Shown here: in pieces, positions 26,269 through 33,718 of the stretch
Numbering within the stretch: position 1 is the stretch's first letter
Layout of the letters: each line of letters begins with the position of its first letter
Assembly: GCF_014645795.1 (NCBI RefSeq)
Contig: NZ_BMMK01000011.1
Location: 135,629 to 199,628 of the forward strand
Reading direction: 5' to 3'
Source: Longimycelium tulufanense
GTDB lineage: Bacteria > Actinomycetota > Actinomycetes > Mycobacteriales > Pseudonocardiaceae
DNA length: 64,000 nucleotides
Position numbers and translations under genes: made by a program
Notes under the pieces: model-generated
The model's database searches: none
What the model was told of the DNA's origin: nothing
Seen by the model: the letters and a program-made list of their open reading frames with translations, nothing else

Positions 26269-26648
26269 GCGCCGGCCTTCGGCTTACGGCCTCCACCGGG
26301 TCGACGCGAACCAGACCTACGAGGCGAAGACTTCCCAGAGAACGGGTCACCCTCGGCCACCTCACCGACGACCAGGCCCCGTTTCAACCGCTTAGCCAAC
26401 AGCTCATCCTGCGTGCTCTGCGTAGTCGTGTCCGGGATCGCGTCCAGTGAGTCGAGAACGCCGCGTAGCTGGTTCACCATCGACGCGAGACCACTCATGC
26501 CGACTTCGCCCTTGCACCGTCGACACAGGCCGGCGCTGTCCCGCATAGCACCCGTGATATGGGTGATCGCGTCGGCCAGTTCGTCGCGCAGCGCCTCCAG
26601 GGCACGGCGTCTGTCACCGGACGCGATCTCGTCACGCAGTTCAGGCAT
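26265..26648 (-). CDS. Terminase small subunit candidate
   Basis: A 127-residue protein directly ahead of the large terminase, sharing a 4-base overlap. A helical region (residues 14-75) contains a CRRC pair, and a basic Gly-rich tail (SPRRSGSRRPGGGRKPK) could touch DNA. ATG 26648 has an AAGGA site. Size and position fit a small terminase, which recognises the packaging site; sequence similarity is weak. Confidence 0.65.
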   Translation of the reverse strand: MPELRDEIASGDRRRALEALRDELADAITHITGAMRDSAGLCRRCKGEVGMSGLASMVNQLRGVLDSLDAIPDTTTQSTQDELLAKRLKRGLVVGEVAEGDPFSGKSSPRRSGSRRPGGGRKPKAGA

Positions 26649-27675
26649 GTCTATCCTTGGGGACGACGTACACACGGTTCTCCGCCGGAACCACCACGCG
26701 CCGCGTTTCGGCAGGCACAGCGAACGTTCTGTCCTCAGCCGGAACAACAATCGTGCGCGGGCTAGGGACGATCTTCGTGCCCTCGAACGACGACGAAGCC
26801 GCCGGAGCAGTGGCAGACAGGCTGCCCGTCGCAGCAATCGTCTGGGCCGTGCCAGACATCGACGCGTTGGCGGCCGGGGCTGTTGTGTCCAGCGTGCCAG
26901 CCGTGGGGATCTCGCCCTCGAACGCGGCAGTTGCGGCCGGTGCCGTTGGTGACAGATCGCCGGCAACAGTGACCTCACCAGACGCAGACGAGGTTGCCGC
27001 CGGGGCGGTCGAGGCGAGATCGCCAGCAACAATGACGGCGCCAGACATCGAGGAGCTAGCGGCCGGTGCTGTGGCATCCAGCGTGCCCGTAGCATCGGTG
27101 ACGGCCGGCAGCTCGATCAGGCCGCTACCGTTGACCGTCGACGTGTTGGTGTTCGACACCGAATGGTCGCCCGCTGGCGCGTCCAACCGATAGAACGTCG
27201 ACGCACGCATGTTGCCGGCGCCGTGCTCTTCGGTCACCGAACCATCAGCCGGTGCGGTGTAGTTCGTCGGCGTGTTATGAGTCGACGCCGCACCAGTCGT
27301 GTTCCAGCTAGAGAACACGTCCAGCAGCGTCGAACCCGCGGTAACACCGGTCAAAGTCCCGGTGTCACCGCTCGCGGCGCTAACCTGGTTCCACGTAGCC
27401 GGGATGCGTGCATTGCGGAACGCGATCGAGACTGTAGCGTTCGTGTCAGTGGTCGTCCACGACGTTCCCTCGCCAGCCGCCTCCTTGACGAGGACGGTAA
27501 TACTCGACGAGGTCAGGTCCCGTGTAAAAACCTGCGCGAACCCGGTTCCCGTCGACCCGCCGGTATCCTGCCGGTAGCAGAAGACGAGACAGATATCCCC
27601 GTCCTGAACGCCCGTGGGAACAGTGGCAGAGTTGTCTGTTGTCGTGTTAGCAGCACCGACGAACGTGGTAGCCAA
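26641..27675 (-). CDS. Structural protein with WRICG-like domain and Ala/Pro repeats
   Basis: A 344-residue protein. The N-terminal ~190 residues match the repeated domain in the giant tail-tip protein (TVPTGVQDGDICLVFC, then an ATWNQVS strand). A low-complexity part follows, with about six ~20-residue repeats of the type TAPAAxSSxSGxxxxAGxL. The C-terminus repeats a VVPAE(x)R motif. It is unusual to find it upstream of terminase rather than with tail genes. It may be a surface or fibre-like protein. Confidence 0.65.
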   Translation of the reverse strand: MATTFVGAANTTTDNSATVPTGVQDGDICLVFCYRQDTGGSTGTGFAQVFTRDLTSSSITVLVKEAAGEGTSWTTTDTNATVSIAFRNARIPATWNQVSAASGDTGTLTGVTAGSTLLDVFSSWNTTGAASTHNTPTNYTAPADGSVTEEHGAGNMRASTFYRLDAPAGDHSVSNTNTSTVNGSGLIELPAVTDATGTLDATAPAASSSMSGAVIVAGDLASTAPAATSSASGEVTVAGDLSPTAPAATAAFEGEIPTAGTLDTTAPAANASMSGTAQTIAATGSLSATAPAASSSFEGTKIVPSPRTIVVPAEDRTFAVPAETRRVVVPAENRVYVVPKDRHA

Positions 27676-27694
27676 GGAGGATCATCCTCCCTCG

Positions 27695-27982
27695 CTATCT
27701 CTGTTCGATGGTGATAGAGATGCTGCGCTCCGCGGTAATGCCGTTCGACGTTGTGATCTTGTTGGAAACGCGGTACGTAAACCCGGTAACCCCACCCGAG
27801 AGCTGCACCGTTGCCGTAGTGGCGTCATTGGTCTCCGAGTCGACGTTAATACCCGCAGGCCCAGTCACCTTCATCTTTGAGGTTGTGATCGTCTCGTCGA
27901 CGGCGAGGTACTCTTCGCCCCAGTCGAACACGTAAGTCAAAACCTCGTCCGGATCTTTGATGAAGCTGCCCAAGTCAGACAT
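27695..27982 (-). CDS. Ig-like structural protein
   Basis: A 95-residue beta-rich protein: a FIKDPDEVLTYVFDWGEEYL leader, then a repetitive beta sandwich (SKMKVTGPAGINVDS, VQLSGGVTGFTYRV, RSISITIEQ). Phage proteins with this pattern attach to heads or neck filaments. The start is an ATG 8 bases behind the upstream gene. A specific role is not determined. Confidence 0.65.
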   Translation of the reverse strand: MSDLGSFIKDPDEVLTYVFDWGEEYLAVDETITTSKMKVTGPAGINVDSETNDATTATVQLSGGVTGFTYRVSNKITTSNGITAERSISITIEQR

Positions 27983-27990
27983 CAGCAGAC

Positions 27991-28149
27991 CTAAACGTCG
28001 TCCTGGTCCTCGACCGGTCGAACGCGCACCTCGAAGACGTCTGAGGACTCCGCGCCATAGCGGGCGATCAGGGCAGGCGCGATAATGAACTCACCGCATG
28101 ACAGGGGAGCGCGCACTCGGTCGCGCGGGTCAGGGGTCCACGTACTCAT
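27991..28149 (-). CDS. Small hypothetical protein in the head operon
   Basis: A 52-residue protein supported by an AGGAG site 9 bases before ATG 28149, and fitting tightly between two real genes. It starts MSTWTPDPRDRVRAPL and ends with an acidic tail. No domain is recognised. Confidence 0.6.
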   Translation of the reverse strand: MSTWTPDPRDRVRAPLSCGEFIIAPALIARYGAESSDVFEVRVRPVEDQDDV

Positions 28150-28160
28150 AGCCTAAACTC

Positions 28161-28559
28161 CTAAAATGCCAGGTGGCCGGAAACGCTATACGTAATACTG
28201 CCCGAACCCGCGTGCGTCACAGAGATGCGCACAACAGAAGGCAGCGGCTCAGAAGCAGCGACGTTAGCTGTCCCAGTAATGCCGGGTCGCACGCGGAGCA
28301 CCGTCGTACCAGCAGCAGTCAGCGATGCCGACGTCAAAATGTCCCAGGTCTTACCGCTTGCCACGCGGTCTACACCCTGAAGCTTCACAATGATGTCCGC
28401 CGTCAAGTCAGCGGCCGTCACATCCACAACCACAACCAGACCAGATGCGCGCCCAAGACCCTCAAACTCCATCGTGTCAGGCGACGCGGTACGCGCCTCC
28501 GACGGCAGCACCACGAACGAACGCGTACCGCTACGCAGGTCTGTGATCACGTTAGCCAT
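28161..28559 (-). CDS. Decoration-like structural protein
   Basis: A 132-residue beta-rich protein with strands GLVVVVDVTAADLTADIIVK and SVVRISVTHAGSGSITYSV, resembling the product at 19816-20205. It is the first gene of the packaging/structural operon, downstream of the noncoding gap. It probably decorates the head; function is inferred. Confidence 0.6.
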   Translation of the reverse strand: MANVITDLRSGTRSFVVLPSEARTASPDTMEFEGLGRASGLVVVVDVTAADLTADIIVKLQGVDRVASGKTWDILTSASLTAAGTTVLRVRPGITGTANVAASEPLPSVVRISVTHAGSGSITYSVSGHLAF

Positions 28560-28817
28560 AGCTCATCCCTGCTCATGGCCGACACGGCCTCTGACCTGCG
28601 GCTATACAACGACCAACATCAACTGCGAAGTGCTCAAAACAGAGAGAGAAAAAAGGAAGAGGGCGGGGTCTTCCTGCCGCTCACTCAAACGGGCTAAAGG
28701 GTACCCCCCTAGGTCCCCTAAGCGGAGGATATATCCCTATCCTGCTCTCCTGTTCCTTCCTAAGAACATCGATAGCTTCGTAGGAACAGGACACCAGATG
28801 CCATATCGTATGTGGTG
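28560..28817. other. Gene-free gap between the HNH and structural genes, candidate cos region
   Basis: No credible ORF is present in these 258 bases. The stretch holds C/G-rich blocks (GGGTACCCCCCTAGG near 28697-28711), an AT-rich spacer and a 9-base inverted repeat (28749-28757 and 28782-28790). In HNH-carrying actinophages the cohesive-end site often lies next to HNH and small terminase genes, and this is the only such gap. The late operon promoter should also lie here. Both are inferences. Confidence 0.4.
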
Positions 28818-29102
28818 TTACCAAATCCTGCTATTCTTCGGATTGATGACTTCTTCTGGAGGCTTAATGCCACGAGACACATTGCATCTACGATGCGCTT
28901 CACGGGCGTTCGCCATATCCAGCGGATCACCACCACGGGACAGCGGCACTGCGTGGTCCAGGGACCAGGACCATGGGTGGGTCCAGTGCAGACTCAGGTC
29001 TATTGGTTTTGAGCACAGCCAACAGATGTTGAAACCTTCGAGCTTAAGCTGTCGTTTCAAGCGTTCAAATGGACGACCAGAGCGACCACGTCTGTCTGTC
29101 AT
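28818..29102 (-). CDS. HNH endonuclease of the terminase module
   Basis: A 94-residue HNH nuclease with CWLC, the LDHAVPLSRGGDP core (the HH pair), and NAREAHRRCNVSRG closing the zinc knuckle. Such HNH proteins work with the terminase to nick the cos site. ATG 29102 is chosen, with the GTG at 29114 as an alternative; neither has a strong ribosome site. The position at the far end of the packaging module agrees. Confidence 0.85.
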   Translation of the reverse strand: MTDRRGRSGRPFERLKRQLKLEGFNICWLCSKPIDLSLHWTHPWSWSLDHAVPLSRGGDPLDMANAREAHRRCNVSRGIKPPEEVINPKNSRIW

Positions 29103-29253
29103 AGCAACAACCAATCAGGAGTACACACAGGTGACTCATGATGTGTCTGCATCTACTACCCATGAACGTCGGTGCTCAGGGCGGTGCTGTGCACGTAGTC
29201 CGTAAGCAGCGTGGCCCGCAATAACAAGAGTGTCCCCCAAAAGGAAGCTACCC

Positions 29254-29529
29254 CTAAGCAGAGAAGTGGGCCGTGCTGTTTGAGTCCCCCGAATGTTGCA
29301 GATCGTTCCCCTTGTTGCTCAGTCGCAACAGGTAAACGATCTGCTCCTCGTCGGTTTGGAACATCGGGCGCTCCAGCAGAAGCCTGCATCGAGCATCCGC
29401 CCAGTACGCACGTAGGCTATCCGACTTGAAACACCCTGAGTCAATCCAGTGCGGGGGGATGCGTACGATCGCCTCCCGAAGACCCAACCGCTCAACGTGT
29501 TCTCTCAACTGCTCAGCACTCAGGTACAT
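29254..29529 (-). CDS. Small hypothetical protein behind the phosphoesterase
   Basis: A 91-residue soluble protein, start ATG 29529, overlapping the phosphoesterase stop by one base. It is helical at the N-terminus (LSAEQLREHVERLGLREAIV), then carries a short WIDSGCFKSDSLR segment. No domain is recognised. It ends a block of small early genes; the 151 bases between it and the HNH gene hold nothing I can identify. Confidence 0.55.
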   Translation of the reverse strand: MYLSAEQLREHVERLGLREAIVRIPPHWIDSGCFKSDSLRAYWADARCRLLLERPMFQTDEEQIVYLLRLSNKGNDLQHSGDSNSTAHFSA

Positions 29530-30725
29530 CACAGCACCTTCAGACCGTCCCAGCCCGATTCATCGACGGTGAACACCAGCAGTCCGGGATCTGAGTCTTC
29601 CCCCCTGTTGAGCCGATACCAGTCCGACCCATTGTCGATCGTGGGTGCTTGTATCCACCACCGGGAGCGGCCAGTGTGTTGCGATCTCCCAACAGGCTGC
29701 ACCCGAAGATGATGGAAATGCCCTGTCAACAACAGGTCGGCATCTGCGGCCGGTTGTCCACCGAGCGCCTGTCCAGCCCACCACTGCGGGATGCGCTCGG
29801 GACGGGTGACCTGGTGGCCGTGTGTCACGGCGAGAATGGTTCCGTGCACGTCCAGTGCGATGGTCTCTTGCCACATGTCCGGGACGACGAACGACACGTG
29901 TCCGAAGACGTCGGGATTGAGGCTGAACGCGTCGGCGACGGCGGTCAGAGTCTCCAGGCCGTAGTCGTCGCCAGGTCGACCAAGTCGATCCTTGCCCCGT
30001 CGCCACTGTCCATGGTTGCTCGGCACACCGGCACACACGACGCGAGAGTGGCGGGCTGCAAGCCGCGTCGCCGCCTCGGTGAAGAGCCGTCTCGCCAGCC
30101 GCAACTGCTCGGGGAACGACAGATCATTGGTGAACGACTGCTGTGGCGTGTTCTCAAACGATTCGACACAGTCACCGCAGTCGATCAGATAGGCCGAGTC
30201 GCAGGGATTCTGCTTGGTGTACTCGTCCAGTGCGTCGAGCTTGGCCAGGATCCGGTCAACAAGCTTTTCGCTGCCGCCACGAGATCCCACCTTGCCGACC
30301 TGTAGGTCTGCATACGCCACAACGAGAGCACGACCCGTACCGGCTGCTCTGGGTGTCTGCTTACGCCTGGTGGCCTTGACGACCTTGACGATATCGTTGA
30401 CGTCGAGGGTGGCGGAGGTACCAGAATCCCGATCCTCGATGGCGAAGCGACAGTAGACCGACGGCGACCCAGGGTCTCCCCAGAATCTTACCTGGGTCAA
30501 AACGACGCGTTTGTCTGACGGGATCGTCAGGTTGGGAACTACGCGTTGGATCTCGTCGCGCCAGTGCTGCTCATCCTCGGGAATTTCGTCGAGCTGGACA
30601 GTGACTTCTACCGGCCCGGTCGCGTCATACCTGACACCGGGTTCAAACCCCTTGGGTGCTGAAGCCCGCGGCCGTTTCGCATCAGGCTGCGTAGGCTGCG
30701 AAAGCCGGTCAGCGAGATTACCCAT
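29529..30725 (-). CDS. Calcineurin-like metallophosphoesterase
   Basis: A 398-residue enzyme. It shows family ligands in order: AYADLQVGK, YLIDCGDCVESF, VPSNHGQW, AVTHGHQVT and LLTGHFHHLRV, for two metals. The substrate could be a nucleotide or a phosphodiester, with DNA repair as one option. Its N-terminus (LADRLSQPTQPDAKRPR) resembles that of the upstream HTH protein. Such genes are frequent in actinophages. Confidence 0.85.
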   Translation of the reverse strand: MGNLADRLSQPTQPDAKRPRASAPKGFEPGVRYDATGPVEVTVQLDEIPEDEQHWRDEIQRVVPNLTIPSDKRVVLTQVRFWGDPGSPSVYCRFAIEDRDSGTSATLDVNDIVKVVKATRRKQTPRAAGTGRALVVAYADLQVGKVGSRGGSEKLVDRILAKLDALDEYTKQNPCDSAYLIDCGDCVESFENTPQQSFTNDLSFPEQLRLARRLFTEAATRLAARHSRVVCAGVPSNHGQWRRGKDRLGRPGDDYGLETLTAVADAFSLNPDVFGHVSFVVPDMWQETIALDVHGTILAVTHGHQVTRPERIPQWWAGQALGGQPAADADLLLTGHFHHLRVQPVGRSQHTGRSRWWIQAPTIDNGSDWYRLNRGEDSDPGLLVFTVDESGWDGLKVL

Positions 30726-31002
30726 GCGAGGGACTGGCCTTCATGCGACTCTGGTAGTGCTCTTTATTCTGATGCTCACAGGAGCACTCTCCGCGTCGAT
30801 GCCGGCGAACCGTTGCCGCCCGCATGTCGTAGCCTTCTGCCTGCAAGGCTTCTGCGATGTTCCGCGACGTGTAACGCTCGTCTGCGAGAGCGGTGTCTAG
30901 TGCCTTCCTGTCGGCGCCTTCAAGTCTGCCGAGCAAGAGACCGAACGTGCATTGCGACCTAGGACGCTTTGTTGGCTCACGGAGCCTGTCCGCAAGGGAC
31001 AT
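30718..31002 (-). CDS. Small HTH DNA-binding protein
   Basis: A 94-residue protein starting MSLADRLREPTKRPR, then a region with a likely helix-turn-helix (EALQAEGYDMRAATVRRHRRG, residues ~52-72) and a Cys pair (CSCEH). It overlaps the phosphoesterase by 8 bases. Similar small proteins precede DNA-metabolism genes in other actinophages and are thought to bind phage DNA. Role unproven. Confidence 0.65.
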   Translation of the reverse strand: MSLADRLREPTKRPRSQCTFGLLLGRLEGADRKALDTALADERYTSRNIAEALQAEGYDMRAATVRRHRRGECSCEHQNKEHYQSRMKASPSHG

Positions 31003-31011
31003 ACAGAAACC

Positions 31012-31305
31012 TCACCAAGGGAGGGGGTTCGACAACGTCATCGTGCCGAACAACATGTGAATCCACAGCCATGTCATGAACACACCCATGACGATGCGGC
31101 GCCATGACAGGCCGTTAGATTTGCCCTTACCGGGGCGGCGGTTCTTCGCGGTCATCCATTCGCGGATGCGCTGGAAACTCCACGCATGTTCGCTCAGTGT
31201 CTCGTTGTTGCCCTTGAGTAGCGCGTGTCCTTCGAGAACGACGAAGGCCATACCCCAAACGATCCAGCCCCACGTGTTGAGGTCCAAATCCCAAGGACTA
31301 GACAT
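31012..31305 (-). CDS. Two-pass membrane protein
   Basis: A 97-residue protein with hydrophobic stretches at about residues 11-31 (WGWIVWGMAFVVLEGHALL) and 73-92 (IVMGVFMTWLWIHMLFG), separated by a basic loop. ATG 31305 has a GGAAGG site; a TTG at 31311 is less likely. It sits in the early operon and might alter the host membrane or exclude other phages. No family was recognised. Confidence 0.6.
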   Translation of the reverse strand: MSSPWDLDLNTWGWIVWGMAFVVLEGHALLKGNNETLSEHAWSFQRIREWMTAKNRRPGKGKSNGLSWRRIVMGVFMTWLWIHMLFGTMTLSNPLPW

Positions 31306-31307
31306 GC

Positions 31308-31517
31308 TCAACCTTCCATGTACCGCTCTAGCTGCGCGAGTAGTCGACGCTTTTCTACTAGCTGCTCAACGGCGATGTCCCACTTGCGAGCATCTATCGC
31401 GGCGTTGAGTCGAAACTCTGTGGCGTCAAGTGCGCGGCTAAGTTCGTCGAGCGCGGTGAAGGACTCGGGACGTTCTTCACGTCTCTTCCGCCACGCCGGC
31501 ATCGTGCGCACCGACAT
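31308..31517 (-). CDS. Small coiled-coil protein
   Basis: A 69-residue protein, mostly helical with a heptad-like pattern (ALDELSRALDATEFRLNAAI, then VEQLVEKRRLLAQLERYM). ATG 31517 follows the upstream stop by one base. Function is unknown; the pattern suggests self-association. Confidence 0.55.
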   Translation of the reverse strand: MSVRTMPAWRKRREERPESFTALDELSRALDATEFRLNAAIDARKWDIAVEQLVEKRRLLAQLERYMEG

Positions 31518-31518
31518 T

Positions 31519-31839
31519 TCACTCGTCGTCTTCCTCGTCGTCGTCGAGCGAATCCAGGTCCTCATCGACGCTGACAGGGAAGTCGAGTCTGTTGTCGTCC
31601 TCCAACTGCATTAGATATGCGCGCAACATGCTCTCTGCTGACCACTCGCTCATGCCGACGGTGGCGGGGATGCACAACAGAGATCCTTGCGGAGTGAGCA
31701 CCTGTATCACACCGGTCATGCCAACGACGCGTAGGCGGTCGTCGATCTCGGCCTTGGCGAGCGCTTCATGGACGATGTCGACAGGAGGCTTCTTGGCGGC
31801 TTCAGGCTCGGGGCGGTGTTTCTGGGTCTTCTTCGCCAT
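31519..31839 (-). CDS. Small protein with a very acidic tail
   Basis: A 106-residue protein. A basic N-terminus (MAKKTQKHRPEPEAAKKPP) is followed by a compact core and a C-terminus of almost pure Asp/Glu (DLDSLDDDEEDDE). The charge split could allow DNA mimicry or binding of basic partners; this is a guess. No domain is recognised. Confidence 0.55.
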   Translation of the reverse strand: MAKKTQKHRPEPEAAKKPPVDIVHEALAKAEIDDRLRVVGMTGVIQVLTPQGSLLCIPATVGMSEWSAESMLRAYLMQLEDDNRLDFPVSVDEDLDSLDDDEEDDE

Positions 31840-31858
31840 GGTTCACCGCCTTTCCGGA

Positions 31859-31947
31859 TGGCCCCGGGGGCAGGATTTGAACCTGCATCGTGCGGGCGGA
31901 AGACACACGTCTGGTGGGGCAGTTGCCAGTATCGGTCATGTCGGGCC
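31859..31947 (-). tRNA. tRNA-like element with canonical T-arm and CCA, irregular 5' half
   Basis: The 3' part is a perfect T-arm, GCAGG-TTCAAAT-CCTGC (31870-31886), followed by a 7-base acceptor strand, discriminator G and an encoded CCA (31859-31861). A stem with loop CTTCCGC would give anticodon TCC (Gly). The 5' half does not make a normal acceptor stem: only GGCCC/GGGCC pairs, in the wrong register. It may be a degenerate phage tRNA, a class with unusual folding, or a mimic. It sits in the 113-base gap between two early genes. Confidence 0.4.
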
Positions 31948-31952
31948 ACGTT

Positions 31953-32594
31953 TCAACCTCCTTCCTCGGAATGTGACAGATCCCACTCGAATTTGATTCC
32001 GAGGACTGTGGCCAGGTGTCGAAAGTGCGTCTGCGGCCACCGGTACTTACACGCCAAACAGATGCAACCATCTGGCGACAAGGACAACGCGGCCACACGA
32101 ACAGCCTCCCCCGATGAATCAGGCCGATACACAGTCCGCACCCCGCAGGCCGGGCACGGAGCCACCAGTTCCAGTGGCCGGGGCGGGTCAAGAAAGCCTC
32201 CGATGGACTTCACCCAACCGGCCGTTGTCGAGGCGACCCAGGACACGGTGTCAGGCTCGGCGCATCGACACGCCTCGACCTGGACGTGCGCCAATTGGTC
32301 CTCGATGCGGATGATGCCGCGGTAGTCCCACCGAGTAGCCATGTCCCACGCGCCTGAGCGGACCGTTTGGAGCAGGTCTACGGCGTCGAGGTTGAGTGGT
32401 GCGGCGACGCCGCTGGATCGCCGGCCGTGGGGGTCTCGGCCGTTGTAGACGGCCTGCCTGAGCTGATTCAGCAGGCTCGGCACAAGGTAAGTTGCGGTGC
32501 TCCCGTCGTCATGCTCGATGACACTTTCACCGGGCTCGATCAAACGGCCGATTGAGACCCTGATTTCGTCATAGAGCCGCCCAAGGTCAGTCAT
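31953..32594 (-). CDS. Zinc-ribbon phage protein
   Basis: A 213-residue protein with a C-terminal ribbon: CPACGVRTVYRP and GCICLACKYRW supply four cysteines. The N-terminal two thirds are helical (DEIRVSIGRLIEPGE, then NLDAVDLLQTVRSGAWDMA). This is a frequent actinophage early protein of unknown function, perhaps DNA-binding through the ribbon. Adjacent genes overlap. Confidence 0.7.
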   Translation of the reverse strand: MTDLGRLYDEIRVSIGRLIEPGESVIEHDDGSTATYLVPSLLNQLRQAVYNGRDPHGRRSSGVAAPLNLDAVDLLQTVRSGAWDMATRWDYRGIIRIEDQLAHVQVEACRCAEPDTVSWVASTTAGWVKSIGGFLDPPRPLELVAPCPACGVRTVYRPDSSGEAVRVAALSLSPDGCICLACKYRWPQTHFRHLATVLGIKFEWDLSHSEEGG

Positions 32595-32761
32595 GACCCC
32601 AGCACCTCGTCTTCAGCCCGATCGGCCGTCTCTGACAGCCTCAGGGCCAATTCACGGGCCTGCGGGGGCGTGAGCACGTCAGCGACCATTCCGACCGACA
32701 CCCACACGCGGCATACATCCCCATCACGCGGGTGCAGGAGATGTACGCGCCAGTCCTTCAC
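32591..32761 (-). CDS. Small early protein
   Basis: A 56-residue protein. GTG 32761 is chosen because a GAGGTG site lies 6 bases upstream and the start overlaps the previous stop; the longer frame from 32803 has no such site. A helical C-terminus (PPQARELALRLSETADRAED) follows a beta segment. Function is unknown. Confidence 0.6.
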   Translation of the reverse strand: MKDWRVHLLHPRDGDVCRVWVSVGMVADVLTPPQARELALRLSETADRAEDEVLGS

Positions 32762-32934
32762 GAGGTCACCTCGCCAGCAATCACCGCATTGCAGGTCAGA
32801 CACACGTACAGGCGCATCTGCGTCCGCTTACCATCCTCACCCAGACGCTGCATCTTGACACCTTCGAGGCATGTGTAAAGGCCGAGGGGAGCGAGATCCG
32901 AATGCGCACATCCAGACAGCCCGGGGAAGTTCAT
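32758..32934 (-). CDS. Small zinc-binding protein
   Basis: A 58-residue protein between the RusA gene and the next small gene, overlapping both by 4 bases. Cysteines (SGCAH, YTCLE and VCLTC) suggest a zinc site. No homologue was recognised by eye. Confidence 0.55.
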   Translation of the reverse strand: MNFPGLSGCAHSDLAPLGLYTCLEGVKMQRLGEDGKRTQMRLYVCLTCNAVIAGEVTS

Positions 32935-33341
32935 CGCAGCTCACCAACAATCACATGACAACCGCTGGCATCGTGGTTTCGCACCAGCATCTTTGACACC
33001 GATAGGGACGCCACCTGTGAGTCGTCGGCCCACAGCCCGGCCGACCCAACAGCGTCGAGAACGGCGCGAACCAACTTGTCGAGGTCGGGCCGCTTCACAT
33101 GCCACGCGTCGCCGCGTCGGGCAGTGGACGGCCTGGGCATCAGAAACTCGATCCGCGCCCACAGGGGTACGCCCCTGGCCCAGCCGCTTTGGCCATCCAT
33201 GGCGTTGAGTACGGCTTCTCGCACGTCCTGACGCCAGGGTTTGACGTGTTTCGACGATTCGACCATGACGCCGTTGCCGACGTGCCGCTTAGAACCCTGC
33301 GGAGCGGGCCTGCCGGGCACGAAAACGTCGACGGTGTTCAC
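32931..33341 (-). CDS. RusA-like Holliday junction resolvase
   Basis: A 136-residue endonuclease. Family marks are visible: GRPAPQGSKRHVG at the N-terminus, RPDLDKLVRAVLDAV with the catalytic Asp residues near 86-93, and WADDSQVASLSV. It resolves four-way junctions in recombining or replicating phage DNA. It follows a small gene and precedes the zinc protein, all overlapping. Confidence 0.85.
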   Translation of the reverse strand: MNTVDVFVPGRPAPQGSKRHVGNGVMVESSKHVKPWRQDVREAVLNAMDGQSGWARGVPLWARIEFLMPRPSTARRGDAWHVKRPDLDKLVRAVLDAVGSAGLWADDSQVASLSVSKMLVRNHDASGCHVIVGELR

Positions 33342-33517
33342 CGGGCCACGTCCTGGTCGGCTCTAGCCGAGTTGGCTCGCATGGCGCCGTTCTCGATGAT
33401 GCTGGCCAACTCGAAGGCTTCGTCGATGGTCATGCATGTAATCCGAAGTTCTTGGTTGTCGATGAGGCAGAGCAGCCGTTGGTTGTAGGAGTGCCGAACT
33501 AGTTCAAACCTGTCCAT
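33338..33517 (-). CDS. Small early protein ahead of rusA
   Basis: A 59-residue protein. ATG 33517 follows an unremarkable leader, and the stop overlaps the RusA start. The mid segment (CLIDNQELRITCMTIDEA) suggests a beta-hairpin and helix. It shows no known motif. Coding use is supported by tight packing with RusA. Confidence 0.5.
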   Translation of the reverse strand: MDRFELVRHSYNQRLLCLIDNQELRITCMTIDEAFELASIIENGAMRANSARADQDVAR

Positions 33518-33560
33518 GGTGGTTAGGTCACCCTTCCCTACTCTTGTGTTAAGTAGATGC

Positions 33561-33654
33561 GCCTCAGTGTGTCCCTGTGAGGAGGAGAGGAGAAGAGAGA
33601 ATATATATATCTACCTGGTCTTTTATTCTCTTCACCTCTCCTCAACACTGAGGC
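33561..33654. repeat. 94-bp inverted repeat with AT-rich centre, candidate replication origin
   Basis: Ends are perfect 10-base inverted repeats (33561-33570 and 33645-33654), and purine-rich arms continue inward with small gaps (AGGAGAGG, AAGAGA). The centre is a run of AT dinucleotides near 33600-33611. The 200-base gene-free gap lies between the RepA-type ATPase and RusA. Extended dyads with AT cores next to a replication gene are typical origins. A structured leader is the alternative. Confidence 0.5.
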
Positions 33655-33718
33655 AAAGAATCACTCTCTGTGACAGCGACTACTGTCTGTTTCCATTTGC
33701 TTCACTTCCCTCAACGCC

